A stretch of DNA of 64,000 nt from Mycobacterium deserti (lineage in GTDB: Bacteria > Actinomycetota > Actinomycetes > Mycobacteriales > Mycobacteriaceae), in NCBI RefSeq assembly GCF_025345615.1, contig NZ_JAODWD010000007.1, positions 124,001 to 188,000 of the forward strand, given 5' to 3'. A program made the translations under genes and the position numbers. Shown piece by piece: positions 1-8,960 of the stretch (its first letter is position 1; each line of letters begins with the position of its first letter). The notes under the pieces are model-generated. The model was not told the origin of the DNA. It did not search any database and was given only the letters and a program-made list of their open reading frames with translations.

Positions 1-1
1 T

Positions 2-1207
2 CTCGCGCTTCGCCTGCCCGCGGTACTGGCCACGGCGGCGGCGGTGGTGATGGCCGGTTTGATCGCCCGTGAACTCGGATGTGACCGACGCGCTCAAGGT
101 TTCGTAGCGGCGGCGCAGGCGACCGTCGGTTGGACGGCGCTGGCCGGGCACTGGCTGACCCCGTATGCGCTCGAACCCGTGCAGTGGCTGCTTCTGATCT
201 GGCTTCTCGTCCGCTGGGTGCGGGTGCGCGACGACCGGCTGCTGCTCGTTCTCGGCGTCGTCGCCGGAATCGCCGGACTGACGAAGTTCCAGGTGCTGCT
301 GCTGTGTGTCGTGCTGCTGGCTGCGGTAGCGGCGGTGGGCCCGCGCGATCTGCTGCGCCGACCGCTGCTATGGGCGGGAGCGGGCATCACCGCGCTGCTG
401 GTGACGCCGACGCTGATGTGGCAACACGCCCATGGCTGGCCGCAACTGCAGATGGCTCCGGTGGTCGCGGGAGAGGCCGGAGCGCTCTACGGCGGCAGGG
501 CGGGAATCGCGATCCAGTTGATCGTCTTCGCCGGGGTCGCCGGGGCGGCCCTGGCGTTGTCCGGGCTGTGGTGGGTGTTCCGTGACGAAGCACTGCGCAA
601 TTACCGCTTTCTCGGCGTTGCGGTCATCGCGCTGTACGTCCTTGTTGTGGCGACCGCGGGCCGCCCCTACTACCTGGCCGGTCTTTACGCGCCGCTGGCC
701 GCCGCCGGTGCGCTGGGCATGCAACGGCGGCGCGCCGACCGACCGACGCGCGCGCGCTGGCTGGTGTGGCCGACGTACGCGACAAGTGTGGCTTTGGCCG
801 TCGGGATGCTGACGCTGTCAGTGATGCTCGTGCGCGGTGACACTGGCGAAAATATCGCCGGGCGAACTGCCGACGCGTACCGCGCTCTGCCCGAAGCGCA
901 ACGTGAGCGCACCGCGATCATCGGTGAGTCTTACATCCTCGCCGCCTTCGTCGACGGTTACGCGCGGCGATATCGGTTGCCCGAGGCGTACAGCACCAAC
1001 CGCAGCTACGGCTACTTTCCGCCGCCGACGGCCGATAAGGACTGTGTCCTGTTCATTGGACGCGACCCCGGCGCGCTGCGCCCGTTCTTCGCCGAGGTCC
1101 GCGATGTGGGCGATGTCGGTGCGGACATGGACGCCTTCCTGCTGACCGGGCGACAGCGGCCGTGGCATGAGATCTGGTCGCAGTCGCGGACTTTGACGGT
1201 GTCCTGA
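2..1207 (+). CDS. Glycosyltransferase family 39 (ArnT/PMT-like) membrane protein, 5' truncated
   Basis: The reading frame is open from base 2, so the true start lies outside the window; 401 residues are visible. The protein is strongly hydrophobic, with repeated Leu/Val/Ala-rich membrane segments in the first two thirds. A loop with the motif MWQHAHGWPQL is typical of GT39 proteins, which transfer sugars from polyprenyl-phosphate donors at the outer face of the membrane. The C-terminal ~120 residues are soluble and probably periplasmic. The donor and acceptor cannot be read from the sequence. No operon partner is visible downstream, since the next gene has its own ribosome-binding site 69 bases away. 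Confidence 0.75.
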   Translation, partial: LALRLPAVLATAAAVVMAGLIARELGCDRRAQGFVAAAQATVGWTALAGHWLTPYALEPVQWLLLIWLLVRWVRVRDDRLLLVLGVVAGIAGLTKFQVLLLCVVLLAAVAAVGPRDLLRRPLLWAGAGITALLVTPTLMWQHAHGWPQLQMAPVVAGEAGALYGGRAGIAIQLIVFAGVAGAALALSGLWWVFRDEALRNYRFLGVAVIALYVLVVATAGRPYYLAGLYAPLAAAGALGMQRRRADRPTRARWLVWPTYATSVALAVGMLTLSVMLVRGDTGENIAGRTADAYRALPEAQRERTAIIGESYILAAFVDGYARRYRLPEAYSTNRSYGYFPPPTADKDCVLFIGRDPGALRPFFAEVRDVGDVGADMDAFLLTGRQRPWHEIWSQSRTLTVS

Positions 1208-1276
1208 ATTCGCTTCGCCGCACCGCGCAGGTGCGATAGAACGGACCCAGCGCCGAGCGAGCCGAAGGAGTCAGCG

Positions 1277-1780
1277 ATGGGTCAGTGGTCACGGGACGAG
1301 CTCGAGGAGGCGTTCGCGCGCTACCAGCAGAAGGTGGTCGAGGTCGGGCGAACCTGGGACTGGTCCAGCTACGCCGACCAGTTCACCGAGGACGCGACCT
1401 ATGTCGAGCACGCGCTGGGCAACATGACCGGTCGCGACGCGATCCGCGAATGGATCGTCTCGACGATGGACATGTTCCCCGGCAGCGAGATGCCGTTCTA
1501 TCCGGTCGAGTGGTATTCGATCGACGTCGACAAAGGCTGGATCATCAACAAGAACGTCAACACCATGAAGGACCCTGGCGACGGCAGCGTCCACGGCACG
1601 GCGGTCATCACGGTGCTCAAGTACGCCGGTGACGGCAGGTGGAGCTACGAAGAGGACGCCTACAACCCGATGAACTTCCTGGTGATGGTTCAGGGCTACG
1701 TCCAGCGCTGCCACGAACTGGGGACGATCTCCGACGATGCCAGGATGTTCGCCAAGAACATGAATTGGGAACTGCGTTAA
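1277..1780 (+). CDS. NTF2-fold (SnoaL-like) protein
   Basis: A 167-residue soluble protein with the cone-shaped alpha+beta NTF2/SnoaL pattern: an N-terminal helix (DELEEAFARYQ), the segment YADQFTEDATYVEH, then alternating strands and a C-terminal helical tail. Family members are small-ligand enzymes such as cyclases, isomerases and dehydratases, or ligand-binding proteins. The ATG is preceded by AAGGAG at a good distance. The gene converges on the monooxygenase gene with their stop codons overlapping in the tetramer TTAA. The position next to an oxygenase suggests, but does not prove, a role in the same catabolic route. Substrate unknown. Confidence 0.7.
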   Translation: MGQWSRDELEEAFARYQQKVVEVGRTWDWSSYADQFTEDATYVEHALGNMTGRDAIREWIVSTMDMFPGSEMPFYPVEWYSIDVDKGWIINKNVNTMKDPGDGSVHGTAVITVLKYAGDGRWSYEEDAYNPMNFLVMVQGYVQRCHELGTISDDARMFAKNMNWELR

Positions 1781-3696
1781 CGGAATACAAAGTCCTGCGG
1801 GTTCGGTTCACGGGTCCACCCCCAGTAGTCGACAAGTCGCCACGGACTCAAAGTGTAGATCTCCCCGTGGCTGTTCTTGTAGAACGAGTGTTTGATCGAT
1901 GGTTGTGACCACACCATCTTGCGCATTTCGGCCTGGCTGCGTTCGATCCAGTCCGCGGTCCTGTCCTCGCGTGGCTCGAGTGAGCGGCGCCTGTCGGCAA
2001 TCAGCAACTCCAAACATTGTGTGATATAACGCATTTGGCATTCGGAGTGGAAGATGAGGCTGCCGCCGCTCGCCAGGTTGGTGCCGGGTCCGTACATACA
2101 GAAGAGGTTCGGAAAGTCCGGCACCGTGATGCCGAGATACGCAGACGGGCGCTCCCCCCATCGTTCGCCGAGTACCTCGCCGTTGCGGCCGCGGATCGTC
2201 ATCGGCCAGAGCAGCTTGCCGGCGTGAAAACCGGTGGCGTAGATGATGATGTCGGCTCGGTGCCGGACACCGTCCGCGGTGACGATCGCGTCCCGCTCGA
2301 TGCGGTCGATTCCGGTCCGCACCAGTTCGACGTTGGGGCGGGTCAGCGTCTTGAGCCAGCTGCCGTTGTCCTGCAGCGTGCGCTTGCCGGTGGCCGGGTA
2401 GTCCGGCACCACCTTGGCCACCAGATCCGGATCGTCGCCGATCTGGCTGGTGATCCACTCGGTGAACATGATGCGGGTGATCTCGTTGATCTCGCTGACC
2501 GCCTTGTGCTGATCCGGGTACTCGGGGTCGACCCGGGCCGCGTCGAGACCTTTGTCGCACCCCGGCCAGAACAGCAGGAAGCGATACCAGCGGCCGTAGA
2601 ACGGCAGGTGTCGCAACGCCCACCGCACCCCCGGCCCCACTTGCTCGTGGTAGTTCGGATTGGGGAACATCCACTGCGCCGTGCGCTGAAACACCGTGAG
2701 TTGTCCGACGATCGGTGCGATCGACGGCGCGATCTGGAACCCGCTGGCACCCGCGCCGATCATGGCCACACGCTTACCGCGCAGGTCCACCGAGTGGTCC
2801 CACTCGCTGGAATGGAAGGCGGGGCCGGCAAAATCGTGCTGACCGGCGATCTGCGGTATGTGGGGCCGGTTCAGTTGTCCGACCGCGCTGATCACCGCCC
2901 TGGCCGTCAAGGTGACCGCCTCGCCGTCGCGGTCACGCGCGTGCACGGTCCAGGTCGCGGTGGCGTCGTCCCAGACAGCCTCGACGACCTCGGTCTCCCA
3001 GCGCACGTGTCTGCCGATGTCGTGCTTGTCCATCACCCGCTGGAAGTAGGCCTGCAGCTCCGGCTGCTCGGCGAAGAAGTGCGTCCACTGATCGGAGGGC
3101 TCAAAGCTGTAGCAGTAGAAGTGATTTCCCACGTCGACGCGAGCGCCGGGGTAGGTGTTCTGGTACCAGGTGCCGCCGACGCCCCCGTTCTTCTCGACGA
3201 TGGTGAAGGGTATTCCGGCTTCTTTCAGCCGAATTCCCGCCAGCAGTCCCGACTCGCCGCACCCGATGACGACGACGGGAAAGTCGTGTGCGGGCGACGT
3301 CGCTCGGGTGGCTCTCGCGTCGCGACCGTCGAGTTCCATCTCCTCGAGCAACATCGGGACGTATTCGTCGGGTACCGGCTCGCAGACCAGCCATTGCATC
3401 ATCTCGTGCAGTAGCTCGGCGCTCACCGGCTCGGGTTCCGGGCACCCGCGGTCCCGATAGCCGGCGATCACCTCCAGCGCGATCTTGCGGACGGCCGCCT
3501 TGTCGTCTTCGGACATATAGCCCTGCACCTCGTTGAGGAACAGCCCCGCTGGTTTCAGCGCGCCGCGGATCAACGTCGGATCGCCGGACATGTGCACCAG
3601 CGACAGCATCAGCGTGGGAATGCTGACGTCGGCCAGCGCCGCGGCGATTTCGTCGTCCGATGTCGTAAACGGTTGCCCGGCATGTGGGTTGCGCAC
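1777..3696 (-). CDS. Flavin-containing Baeyer-Villiger-type monooxygenase
   Basis: 639 residues from a GTG start. The first ~135 residues are an extra helical domain found in long mycobacterial members. It is followed by a FAD-binding Rossmann motif GCGESG (residues ~145-150), then the class I Baeyer-Villiger fingerprint FAGPAFHSSEWD (~289-300, pattern FxGxxxHxxxW[P/D]) and a second nucleotide motif GAGASG for NADPH. The enzyme should insert oxygen into ketones using FAD, NADPH and O2; the substrate is not readable. It is divergent from the P450 gene across ~110 bases, an arrangement that suggests a joint oxidative function. No clear Shine-Dalgarno precedes the GTG, so the exact start is the weakest part of the call. 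Confidence 0.85.
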   Translation of the reverse strand: MRNPHAGQPFTTSDDEIAAALADVSIPTLMLSLVHMSGDPTLIRGALKPAGLFLNEVQGYMSEDDKAAVRKIALEVIAGYRDRGCPEPEPVSAELLHEMMQWLVCEPVPDEYVPMLLEEMELDGRDARATRATSPAHDFPVVVIGCGESGLLAGIRLKEAGIPFTIVEKNGGVGGTWYQNTYPGARVDVGNHFYCYSFEPSDQWTHFFAEQPELQAYFQRVMDKHDIGRHVRWETEVVEAVWDDATATWTVHARDRDGEAVTLTARAVISAVGQLNRPHIPQIAGQHDFAGPAFHSSEWDHSVDLRGKRVAMIGAGASGFQIAPSIAPIVGQLTVFQRTAQWMFPNPNYHEQVGPGVRWALRHLPFYGRWYRFLLFWPGCDKGLDAARVDPEYPDQHKAVSEINEITRIMFTEWITSQIGDDPDLVAKVVPDYPATGKRTLQDNGSWLKTLTRPNVELVRTGIDRIERDAIVTADGVRHRADIIIYATGFHAGKLLWPMTIRGRNGEVLGERWGERPSAYLGITVPDFPNLFCMYGPGTNLASGGSLIFHSECQMRYITQCLELLIADRRRSLEPREDRTADWIERSQAEMRKMVWSQPSIKHSFYKNSHGEIYTLSPWRLVDYWGWTREPNPQDFVFR

Positions 3697-3793
3697 CCGT
3701 CGGTGCTACCACGCTTCGCCGTCTTGAAGACGCAGAATCGCGTGCCGGCGGGCAAATTTGTGCGAGTTCGCTTCTGGTCCTCGGCGGCAGGCC

Positions 3794-3799
3794 TAGGCT
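3794..3799 (+). promoter_or_regulatory. -10 box for leaderless P450 mRNA
   Basis: TAGGCT fits the mycobacterial -10 pattern TANNNT and ends 7 bases before the GTG at 3807, so transcription would begin at the start codon. No convincing -35 is seen. This favours GTG 3807 over the ATG two codons later. Confidence 0.45.
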
Positions 3800-3806
3800 G
3801 GGTGAG

Positions 3807-5102
3807 GTGAGTATGGCCACTGCGCAACTAGTCCGGGCCAACGGCGCCGCTCCGCCCGAGGTGCCGCTGTCCGACATCGACCTCGGAGCGTGGAAGTTCT
3901 GGGTGCGCAGCGACGACTACCGTGACGGTGCCTTCGCCACGTTGCGCCGCGAGGCGCCGATCTCGTTCCACCCGCCGCTCGAAACGCCCGGTGTGCAGGT
4001 GGGGGCCGGGCACTGGGCCATCACCCGATTCGACGATGTCCACTTCGCCAGCAGGCACCCGCACATTTTCAGTTCCAGCCCGAACATCACCATCAACGAC
4101 GCGAACCCCGAGGTGTCGGAGTACTTCGGCTCGATGATCGCGATGGACGATCCGAAGCACCTGCGGTTGCGCAACATCGTCAGCAGGGCCTTCACCCCGC
4201 GGGTGGTGGCGCGCACCGAGGAGTCGGTGCGCGACCGGGCGCGGCGGCTGGTCGAAACCATGATCGCCGAGCATCCCGACGGGACCGGCGAGGTAGTCGA
4301 GGAGCTGGCAGGACCGCTGCCGCTGCAGGTCATCTGCGACATGATGGGCATTCCCGAAGACGACCACCAGCAGATCTTCCACTGGACAAACGTCATCCTC
4401 GGGTTCGGCGACAAGGACATCGCCCAGGACTACGACGAGTTCCTCAAGGTCGCCATGGACATCGGCGCGTATGCCACCGGGCACGCCGAGGACCGCCGCC
4501 GCCACCCGCAGGATGACCTGACCACCTCGTTGGTGCAGGCCGAAGTCGACGGCGAGCGGCTGACGTCGGCCGAGATCGCGTCGTTCTTCATCCTGCTCGT
4601 GGTGGCGGGCAACGAGACCACGCGCAACGCGATCAGCCACGGCGTGCTCGCGCTCACCCGCTTCCCCGACGAACGGGCGAGGTGGTGGGCCGACTACGAC
4701 GCGCTGGCCCCGACCGCCGTCGAGGAAATCGTGCGCTGGGCGTCACCGGTGATCTACATGCGGCGCACGCTGACCGAGGATTTCGAGCTCAGCGGCACCA
4801 AGATGGCTGCGGGCGACAAGGCGACGCTGTGGTACTGCTCGGCCAATCGCGACGAGGACAAATTCGCCGATCCGTGGACCTTCGACGTGGGCCGCAACCC
4901 CAACCCGCACGCCGGCTTCGGTGGCGGCGGCGCGCATTTCTGTCTGGGCGCCAACCTCGCCCGGCGCGAGATCAGCGTGGTGTTCGAGGAGTTGCACCGC
5001 CTGATCCCCGACATCGCCGCGACCGAGGAGCCGGCTCGGCTGCTGTCGCCTTTCATCCACGGGATCAAGCGACTGCCGGTGTCGTGGACACCACCGAGAT
5101 GA
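3807..5102 (+). CDS. Cytochrome P450, CYP124/CYP125-like
   Basis: 431 residues, a soluble bacterial class I P450. Visible landmarks are the I-helix oxygen-binding motif AGNETT (~residues 267-272), the ExxR-type segment EEIVRW, and the heme loop FGGGGAHFCLGANLAR, with the cysteine ligand near residue 379. That loop is very close to the one I recall for CYP124 (terminal hydroxylase of branched lipids and sterol side chains) and related to CYP125/CYP142. It needs ferredoxin and ferredoxin reductase from elsewhere. ATG at 3813 is an alternative start. The 3' end overlaps the convergent FAD-hydroxylase gene by 38 bases. A lipid or steroid substrate is inferred from the motif only. Confidence 0.88.
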   Translation: MSMATAQLVRANGAAPPEVPLSDIDLGAWKFWVRSDDYRDGAFATLRREAPISFHPPLETPGVQVGAGHWAITRFDDVHFASRHPHIFSSSPNITINDANPEVSEYFGSMIAMDDPKHLRLRNIVSRAFTPRVVARTEESVRDRARRLVETMIAEHPDGTGEVVEELAGPLPLQVICDMMGIPEDDHQQIFHWTNVILGFGDKDIAQDYDEFLKVAMDIGAYATGHAEDRRRHPQDDLTTSLVQAEVDGERLTSAEIASFFILLVVAGNETTRNAISHGVLALTRFPDERARWWADYDALAPTAVEEIVRWASPVIYMRRTLTEDFELSGTKMAAGDKATLWYCSANRDEDKFADPWTFDVGRNPNPHAGFGGGGAHFCLGANLARREISVVFEELHRLIPDIAATEEPARLLSPFIHGIKRLPVSWTPPR

Positions 5103-6378
5103 GTTCGTCGCGCGTCGGGCCGGGCGGATAGGTCGGCCGCCAGCCACAAGAGAAGATCTCGCGGGCCCGGCGTTCGGCCGGTGCGAGGCTGTCGGGCAGC
5201 GCGTCCATGGTGATGTACGGGCCGACGATGTCGGCCAGCCGCGGGTCGGCCTCCGCTGCCGCGACGACGAGGTCCGACGGCAGGGGGCGGTCGAGGGCGA
5301 CGTCGTGTCCGGACCAGCGCCGTACCCGTTCGCCATCGGTGCGGACGTGATCGGCGAACCACGGCTTGATCCGACGGCTGCACCACTGGTCGAACTCCGC
5401 TGCGGCGGCGTCGACATCGCGATGGTCCTCGAGCAACCGGACCAGCTCTCGCGCCTGCATCAGCGCCAAAGCCACCCCTCGGCCGGCCAGCGGCGTGGTG
5501 GTGCACACCGAATCGCCCACCGAGATCAGCCCCGGCAGGACAGGACGGCCCGAGTCGTCGAGCTGGCCGCGGTAGCGGTTCTGCAGGCGCCCGCCCGGCA
5601 GCACCGACGCTATCGGCACCGCACGGTCGGGTTGAATCCAGTCCGCAAGCGCTGGAATGGCGCCGACGGCCGCCTCGAACACATCGTCGTGTCGCAGCCG
5701 ATGCCATCGGTGGTCGTCGCCGGTATGGATGAGGGCGACCGTGTAGACGCGACTGTCGTGCAGGAACACCACGGCGCCGTACTCCGGGAAGCCCAAGGAC
5801 AGCCCGATCACCGAATTCGTCGGGCCGCCCGGCGCATCGGCGGGCAACCGGTACTGCCTGCCGACGTAGGTGGCGCCGCAATCCGCACCCTCACCGCGAC
5901 CACGCAGCGCGCGCGTGAAGCGACTGGCGCGTCCGGACGCGTCGATGACGAGATCGGCGCTCACCTGCCTGCCGTCGACCCGGACACCAGTAGTGCGGCC
6001 GCGATGCGCGACAACGTCGTCGACGTGGCCGCAGACCAGGCGCAGCCGCGGTTCTTCGGCGGCGCAGCGCCACAGTTCACGCTCGAAGACCATCCGCCTA
6101 CAGTGCAGTGCCGCAGCCCGGTCGCCGTGCATCACCACGGCGGCGCCGGATGACTCCAACCTGTCGAGCACGTCGGGCATTTCGGCGCGAAGCGCCTCGA
6201 CGACCTGGCCGCGGAAGCTATGGGGGTGCTGAAACTGCATCACGCCCTTACGCCGCCAGTCGCCGTGGGCGGGCGGGCCGGGGTCGCGGTCGATGACCGT
6301 CACGTCCCTGCCCCTCCTCGCGAGCGCGATGGCAGTGAACAGGCCGGTCGGTCCGGCGCCGACGGCGACGATGCCCAT
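5065..6378 (-). CDS. FAD-dependent monooxygenase/hydroxylase
   Basis: 437 residues. The N-terminal dinucleotide motif VGAGPTGLFTAIALARRG and the C-terminal FAD motif VGDSVCTTTPLAGRG define a PHBH/geranylgeranyl-reductase-like flavoprotein. The basic segment WRRKGVMQFQHPHSF resembles FAD-dependent hydroxylases and halogenase relatives. The halogenase WxWxIP motif was not found, so hydroxylation or dehydrogenation is more likely. I chose ATG 6378 because GGAGGG lies just upstream; an in-frame ATG at 6393 lacks a ribosome-binding site. The gene is divergent from a TetR gene across a palindrome that overlaps both possible -10 boxes, so it is very probably repressed by that regulator. Confidence 0.8.
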   Translation of the reverse strand: MGIVAVGAGPTGLFTAIALARRGRDVTVIDRDPGPPAHGDWRRKGVMQFQHPHSFRGQVVEALRAEMPDVLDRLESSGAAVVMHGDRAAALHCRRMVFERELWRCAAEEPRLRLVCGHVDDVVAHRGRTTGVRVDGRQVSADLVIDASGRASRFTRALRGRGEGADCGATYVGRQYRLPADAPGGPTNSVIGLSLGFPEYGAVVFLHDSRVYTVALIHTGDDHRWHRLRHDDVFEAAVGAIPALADWIQPDRAVPIASVLPGGRLQNRYRGQLDDSGRPVLPGLISVGDSVCTTTPLAGRGVALALMQARELVRLLEDHRDVDAAAAEFDQWCSRRIKPWFADHVRTDGERVRRWSGHDVALDRPLPSDLVVAAAEADPRLADIVGPYITMDALPDSLAPAERRAREIFSCGWRPTYPPGPTRDELISVVSTTPAVA

Positions 6379-6396
6379 GTACCCTCCGGCCATTTG

Positions 6397-6415
6397 ATGT
6401 TACATTGAGTGTAAT
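6397..6415. promoter_or_regulatory. Operator between the FAD monooxygenase and tetR genes
   Basis: TTACA (6400-6404) and TGTAA (6410-6414) form an inverted repeat with a 5-base spacer. TAACAT on the minus strand (6402-6397) and TACATT on the plus strand (6401-6406) are TANNNT-type -10 candidates inside the same stretch. A repressor dimer bound here would block both divergent transcripts. The natural candidate is the adjacent TetR protein. Confidence 0.55.
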
Positions 6416-6438
6416 GAATACGCACAGGGTTACCTAGA

Positions 6439-7083
6439 ATGTCCGGCGGTGTCAAGCGCGAGTACCGATCAGATCTGCGCTCTGCGCAGGCCGAGCAGAC
6501 GCGCAGGGCTGTCGTCGACGCAGCGTCGCGGCTGTATGTCGAGCACGGCTACGGTGGGACGACCATCGATGCGGTCGCCCGCGCCGCGGGCGTCAGCCGC
6601 AAGACGGTCTTCACTGCGGTCGGCGGAAAGTTGGACCTCCTCAAAACCGCGCTGGACTGGGCGGTGGCCGGTGACGATCGACCTGTCGCACTGGAAGACC
6701 GCAGTGAGATGCGGGCGCTCCTCGCACTGGACGACCCCGTCGACTTGCTCGCAGGATGGGCCCGCATCCTTGTCGACATCGACAGGCGCGTCGGCCCCCT
6801 GATGACGGCGCTCGAGGTCGCGGCGGGCGGGGACGCCGAAGCCGCCGCGTTGATCGAGTCGTCACAACATCAACGCCTTGAAGGCGCGCGCACCGTCGTT
6901 CGACGTTTGACCGCCCTGAAGGCGCTCAGACCGGACCTCAGCCGTGACACGGCCGTGGACATCGCCTGGCTGGCATCCGACGCCGTGCTCTACGACCGGT
7001 TGGTCCGCCTGCGCGGCTGGTCGCATACCCGGTTCGAGACCTGGCTGGCACAGAACCTGTGTTGGCAACTATTCGACGGGTAA
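6439..7083 (+). CDS. TetR family transcriptional regulator
   Basis: 214 residues. The N-terminal helix-turn-helix runs over about residues 15-60 and contains TTIDAVARAAGVSRKTVFTA, the TetR signature. The helical C-terminal two thirds are the ligand-binding and dimerisation domain. The gene is transcribed away from the FAD monooxygenase gene with the palindrome at 6400-6414 between them, the usual plan for a local autoregulated repressor. The inducer is unknown, but a substrate or product of the flavoenzyme is plausible. The start is ATG 6439; no strong Shine-Dalgarno is seen. Confidence 0.85.
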   Translation: MSGGVKREYRSDLRSAQAEQTRRAVVDAASRLYVEHGYGGTTIDAVARAAGVSRKTVFTAVGGKLDLLKTALDWAVAGDDRPVALEDRSEMRALLALDDPVDLLAGWARILVDIDRRVGPLMTALEVAAGGDAEAAALIESSQHQRLEGARTVVRRLTALKALRPDLSRDTAVDIAWLASDAVLYDRLVRLRGWSHTRFETWLAQNLCWQLFDG

Positions 7084-7121
7084 TCCGGCGGTGCTGAGGT
7101 ACGCACTGCCGTAGCACTGCG

Positions 7122-7811
7122 TCAGCGCGTACCGACCATATTCGCCAGCGCGGCGATAGAGGTATCGTCCAGATGCTGACACAGTTCCAGTGGATTCTCG
7201 AAAACCTGTTGTGCGCCTGCCTTTTCGAGCTCGCCCTGGGATACGCCGCCGCTCAGCACGCCGATGGTCGGCACTCCGGCTCGCTGGCACGCTTCAACAT
7301 CCCAGACCGCGTCCCCGACGAACACGGCGTGGGCGGCGTCGACGCCTGCGCGCTGGAGGGCGACCTCGATGATGTCGGGCTGGGGCTTGGCGGTGTCCAC
7401 GTCTTCCGACGACGTCACCGCCGAGACCAGATGATCGCTGTCGAGCACCTCGCGAAGCATGGCCAATTCGTCCTCGGGCGCCGAGGTGGCCAGGACGACC
7501 TGCAGACCCAGTTTGTCGACGGCGTCGAGGAGTTCCCGCGCTCCAGGCAACGGCCGCAACAGTGCTGCCGTCTCCCGGTAGTAGCGCGAATGGAGGTCCT
7601 TGGCGCGCTTGCGCGCGTCCTCATCGGCGTCCCCCGCAAGCCCGGTGAGGAGAGTGGATCCGTCCATCCCGATCGAACGGTGAATGCGCCACGCTTCGAC
7701 GGGTTCTCCGATGTCGGCGAACGCGCGCGCCCAGGCATGCACGTGCAGGAAGGTGGAGTCGATGAGCGTGCCGTCGATATCGAACAGCACCGCCGGTTTT
7801 TTCTTACTCAC
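7122..7811 (-). CDS. HAD-superfamily phosphatase
   Basis: 229 residues. Motif I is FDIDGTLIDS near the N-terminus (nucleophile Asp plus acid/base Asp). Motif II is LATSAPEDEL, motif III Lys lies in TAKPQPD, and motif IV is VFVGDAVWDVEACQ with the metal-binding acids. A helical cap sits between motifs I and II, as in phosphoglycolate-phosphatase and beta-phosphoglucomutase types. It hydrolyses a phosphoester of unknown identity in the cytosol. The GTG start overlaps the stop of the preceding coiled-coil gene (GTGA), so the two are translationally coupled. Confidence 0.85.
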   Translation of the reverse strand: MSKKKPAVLFDIDGTLIDSTFLHVHAWARAFADIGEPVEAWRIHRSIGMDGSTLLTGLAGDADEDARKRAKDLHSRYYRETAALLRPLPGARELLDAVDKLGLQVVLATSAPEDELAMLREVLDSDHLVSAVTSSEDVDTAKPQPDIIEVALQRAGVDAAHAVFVGDAVWDVEACQRAGVPTIGVLSGGVSQGELEKAGAQQVFENPLELCQHLDDTSIAALANMVGTR

Positions 7812-8242
7812 GACCGCTGCTGCGGGTCGGGCGTGCGTTGCGATGTCGACGTGCCGTGCGGCGGCAATCCGTCGCCCTGTCCCGGCGCAGGATCGGCGGT
7901 GCTGGACTTCGGATCGAGTGCGTCGGCGCGTTCCCGTTGCGCGTCGAGTTCCTCGCGCGACGAATCGACGGCCTGGCGATGGGTCTGCGCGGTGTCCTGC
8001 AGCCGCGCGGCTTCTGCAGCCTTGGCCTCGGCTTCGGCCTGCGCGGCGCGGGCGCGGGCCTCGACCTCGGCGGCGGCCGCCTCACGCTTCTCGACGTGCT
8101 GAGTCTTCTGACCGACCTCGGCGCGCAGCCGTTCGGCCTCGGCATGACGTCGTGTGTCGCGGGCCTTGCGCGCCATGAGCGCAATGAGGACGATCACGGC
8201 GATCGCCACGACGGCGACGACGACCCAGATGATGGGATCCAT
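7808..8242 (-). CDS. Membrane-anchored coiled-coil protein of unknown function
   Basis: 144 residues. One membrane helix at residues ~5-23 is followed by a long charged stretch (~25-110) rich in Ala, Glu, Arg and Gln with a heptad character, then a Ser/Pro/Gly-rich tail. It is most simply an N-terminally anchored cytosolic coiled coil. AAGGAG lies 6 bases before the ATG. It overlaps the HAD phosphatase gene by four bases, so the two are made together. I do not recognise a named family and assign no function. Confidence 0.65.
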   Translation of the reverse strand: MDPIIWVVVAVVAIAVIVLIALMARKARDTRRHAEAERLRAEVGQKTQHVEKREAAAAEVEARARAAQAEAEAKAAEAARLQDTAQTHRQAVDSSREELDAQRERADALDPKSSTADPAPGQGDGLPPHGTSTSQRTPDPQQRS

Positions 8243-8421
8243 GTCGGCTCCTTCGGTCGGTCCGGGTCACGCCGATTGACGAACCCGCTAATTCGGCGTG
8301 TGCCCGCGGGGCGGCGTATCTAAACCGGCCCGCCCGCGGCATCGCCGCTGACCAGCACCGTCAACAGTGCGACGGTGAGCGTCGCAAGGCAAGGCATTGC
8401 CTCCTGACGTCGGAACGCATG

Positions 8422-8931
8422 TCACGCAGTCTTCGGGCCCTGAGTCGTGATGGCGCGGGCCACCCCCAACGCGGCCGCGGCAGAAAGAATGTGCCACGCC
8501 CCGTGGTACTGCCAGAGGCTGTCAGGTCGGCACAGCGACGACCCGGAGCGCCCCGCGACATATGCGGCCAGTCCCAACGCACATATCAGAAGCGGTGCCA
8601 CCCACGCCGACCGGACGTGCCGGCGCCAGGTGATGGCCAGGCCGGCGACCCACACCGCAGCCAACACCGCGATCGGCAGATCGTGCGCGAGACCTGCCCA
8701 CGACGGCTGGGGCCCGTGGTAGGCGAAGCTGCCGACTCCCACCCCGACCAGCGCCAAGCCGACAGCCCATGTCAACCACGTTCTGGCCCGCCCCTGGAAA
8801 AAGAGCACCAGGATCCCCGCCGCGACGTAGGCCACGCTGGTGAGGGCCAGCACCGGTTGTGCGAGCGCGCCGTCGACGGCGCGCTCGCAGTCGGTATGAC
8901 CCAAGCCGGCTGAGATGAGAAGGGCCTGCAT
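8422..8931 (-). CDS. Polytopic membrane protein with CREST-type hydrolase motifs
   Basis: 169 residues with about five to six membrane helices. Conserved polar residues sit within the helices: SFAYH (S68, H72), HDLP (H83, D84) and YHGAWH (H143, H147). The order S-x3-H, then D, then H-x3-H is the metal-site signature of the CREST superfamily (alkaline ceramidases, PAQR receptors, Per1). The protein is shorter than eukaryotic ceramidases. I infer a zinc-dependent membrane amidohydrolase acting on a lipid; the substrate is unknown. No clear operon partner: the next gene downstream is 179 bases away. Confidence 0.55.
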   Translation of the reverse strand: MQALLISAGLGHTDCERAVDGALAQPVLALTSVAYVAAGILVLFFQGRARTWLTWAVGLALVGVGVGSFAYHGPQPSWAGLAHDLPIAVLAAVWVAGLAITWRRHVRSAWVAPLLICALGLAAYVAGRSGSSLCRPDSLWQYHGAWHILSAAAALGVARAITTQGPKTA

Positions 8932-8960
8932 AGGCAGTCCACGGTAACCCTGCCGCGCGC

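Noticed and set aside
2017..3414. A 465-codon plus-strand frame opposite the Baeyer-Villiger monooxygenase.
   Set aside because: Shadow frame: no domain, and the minus-strand protein has FAD and BVMO fingerprints.
5065..6378. Flavin-dependent halogenase.
   Set aside because: The FAD motifs are present but the halogenase WxWxIP motif and the lysine tunnel context were not seen.
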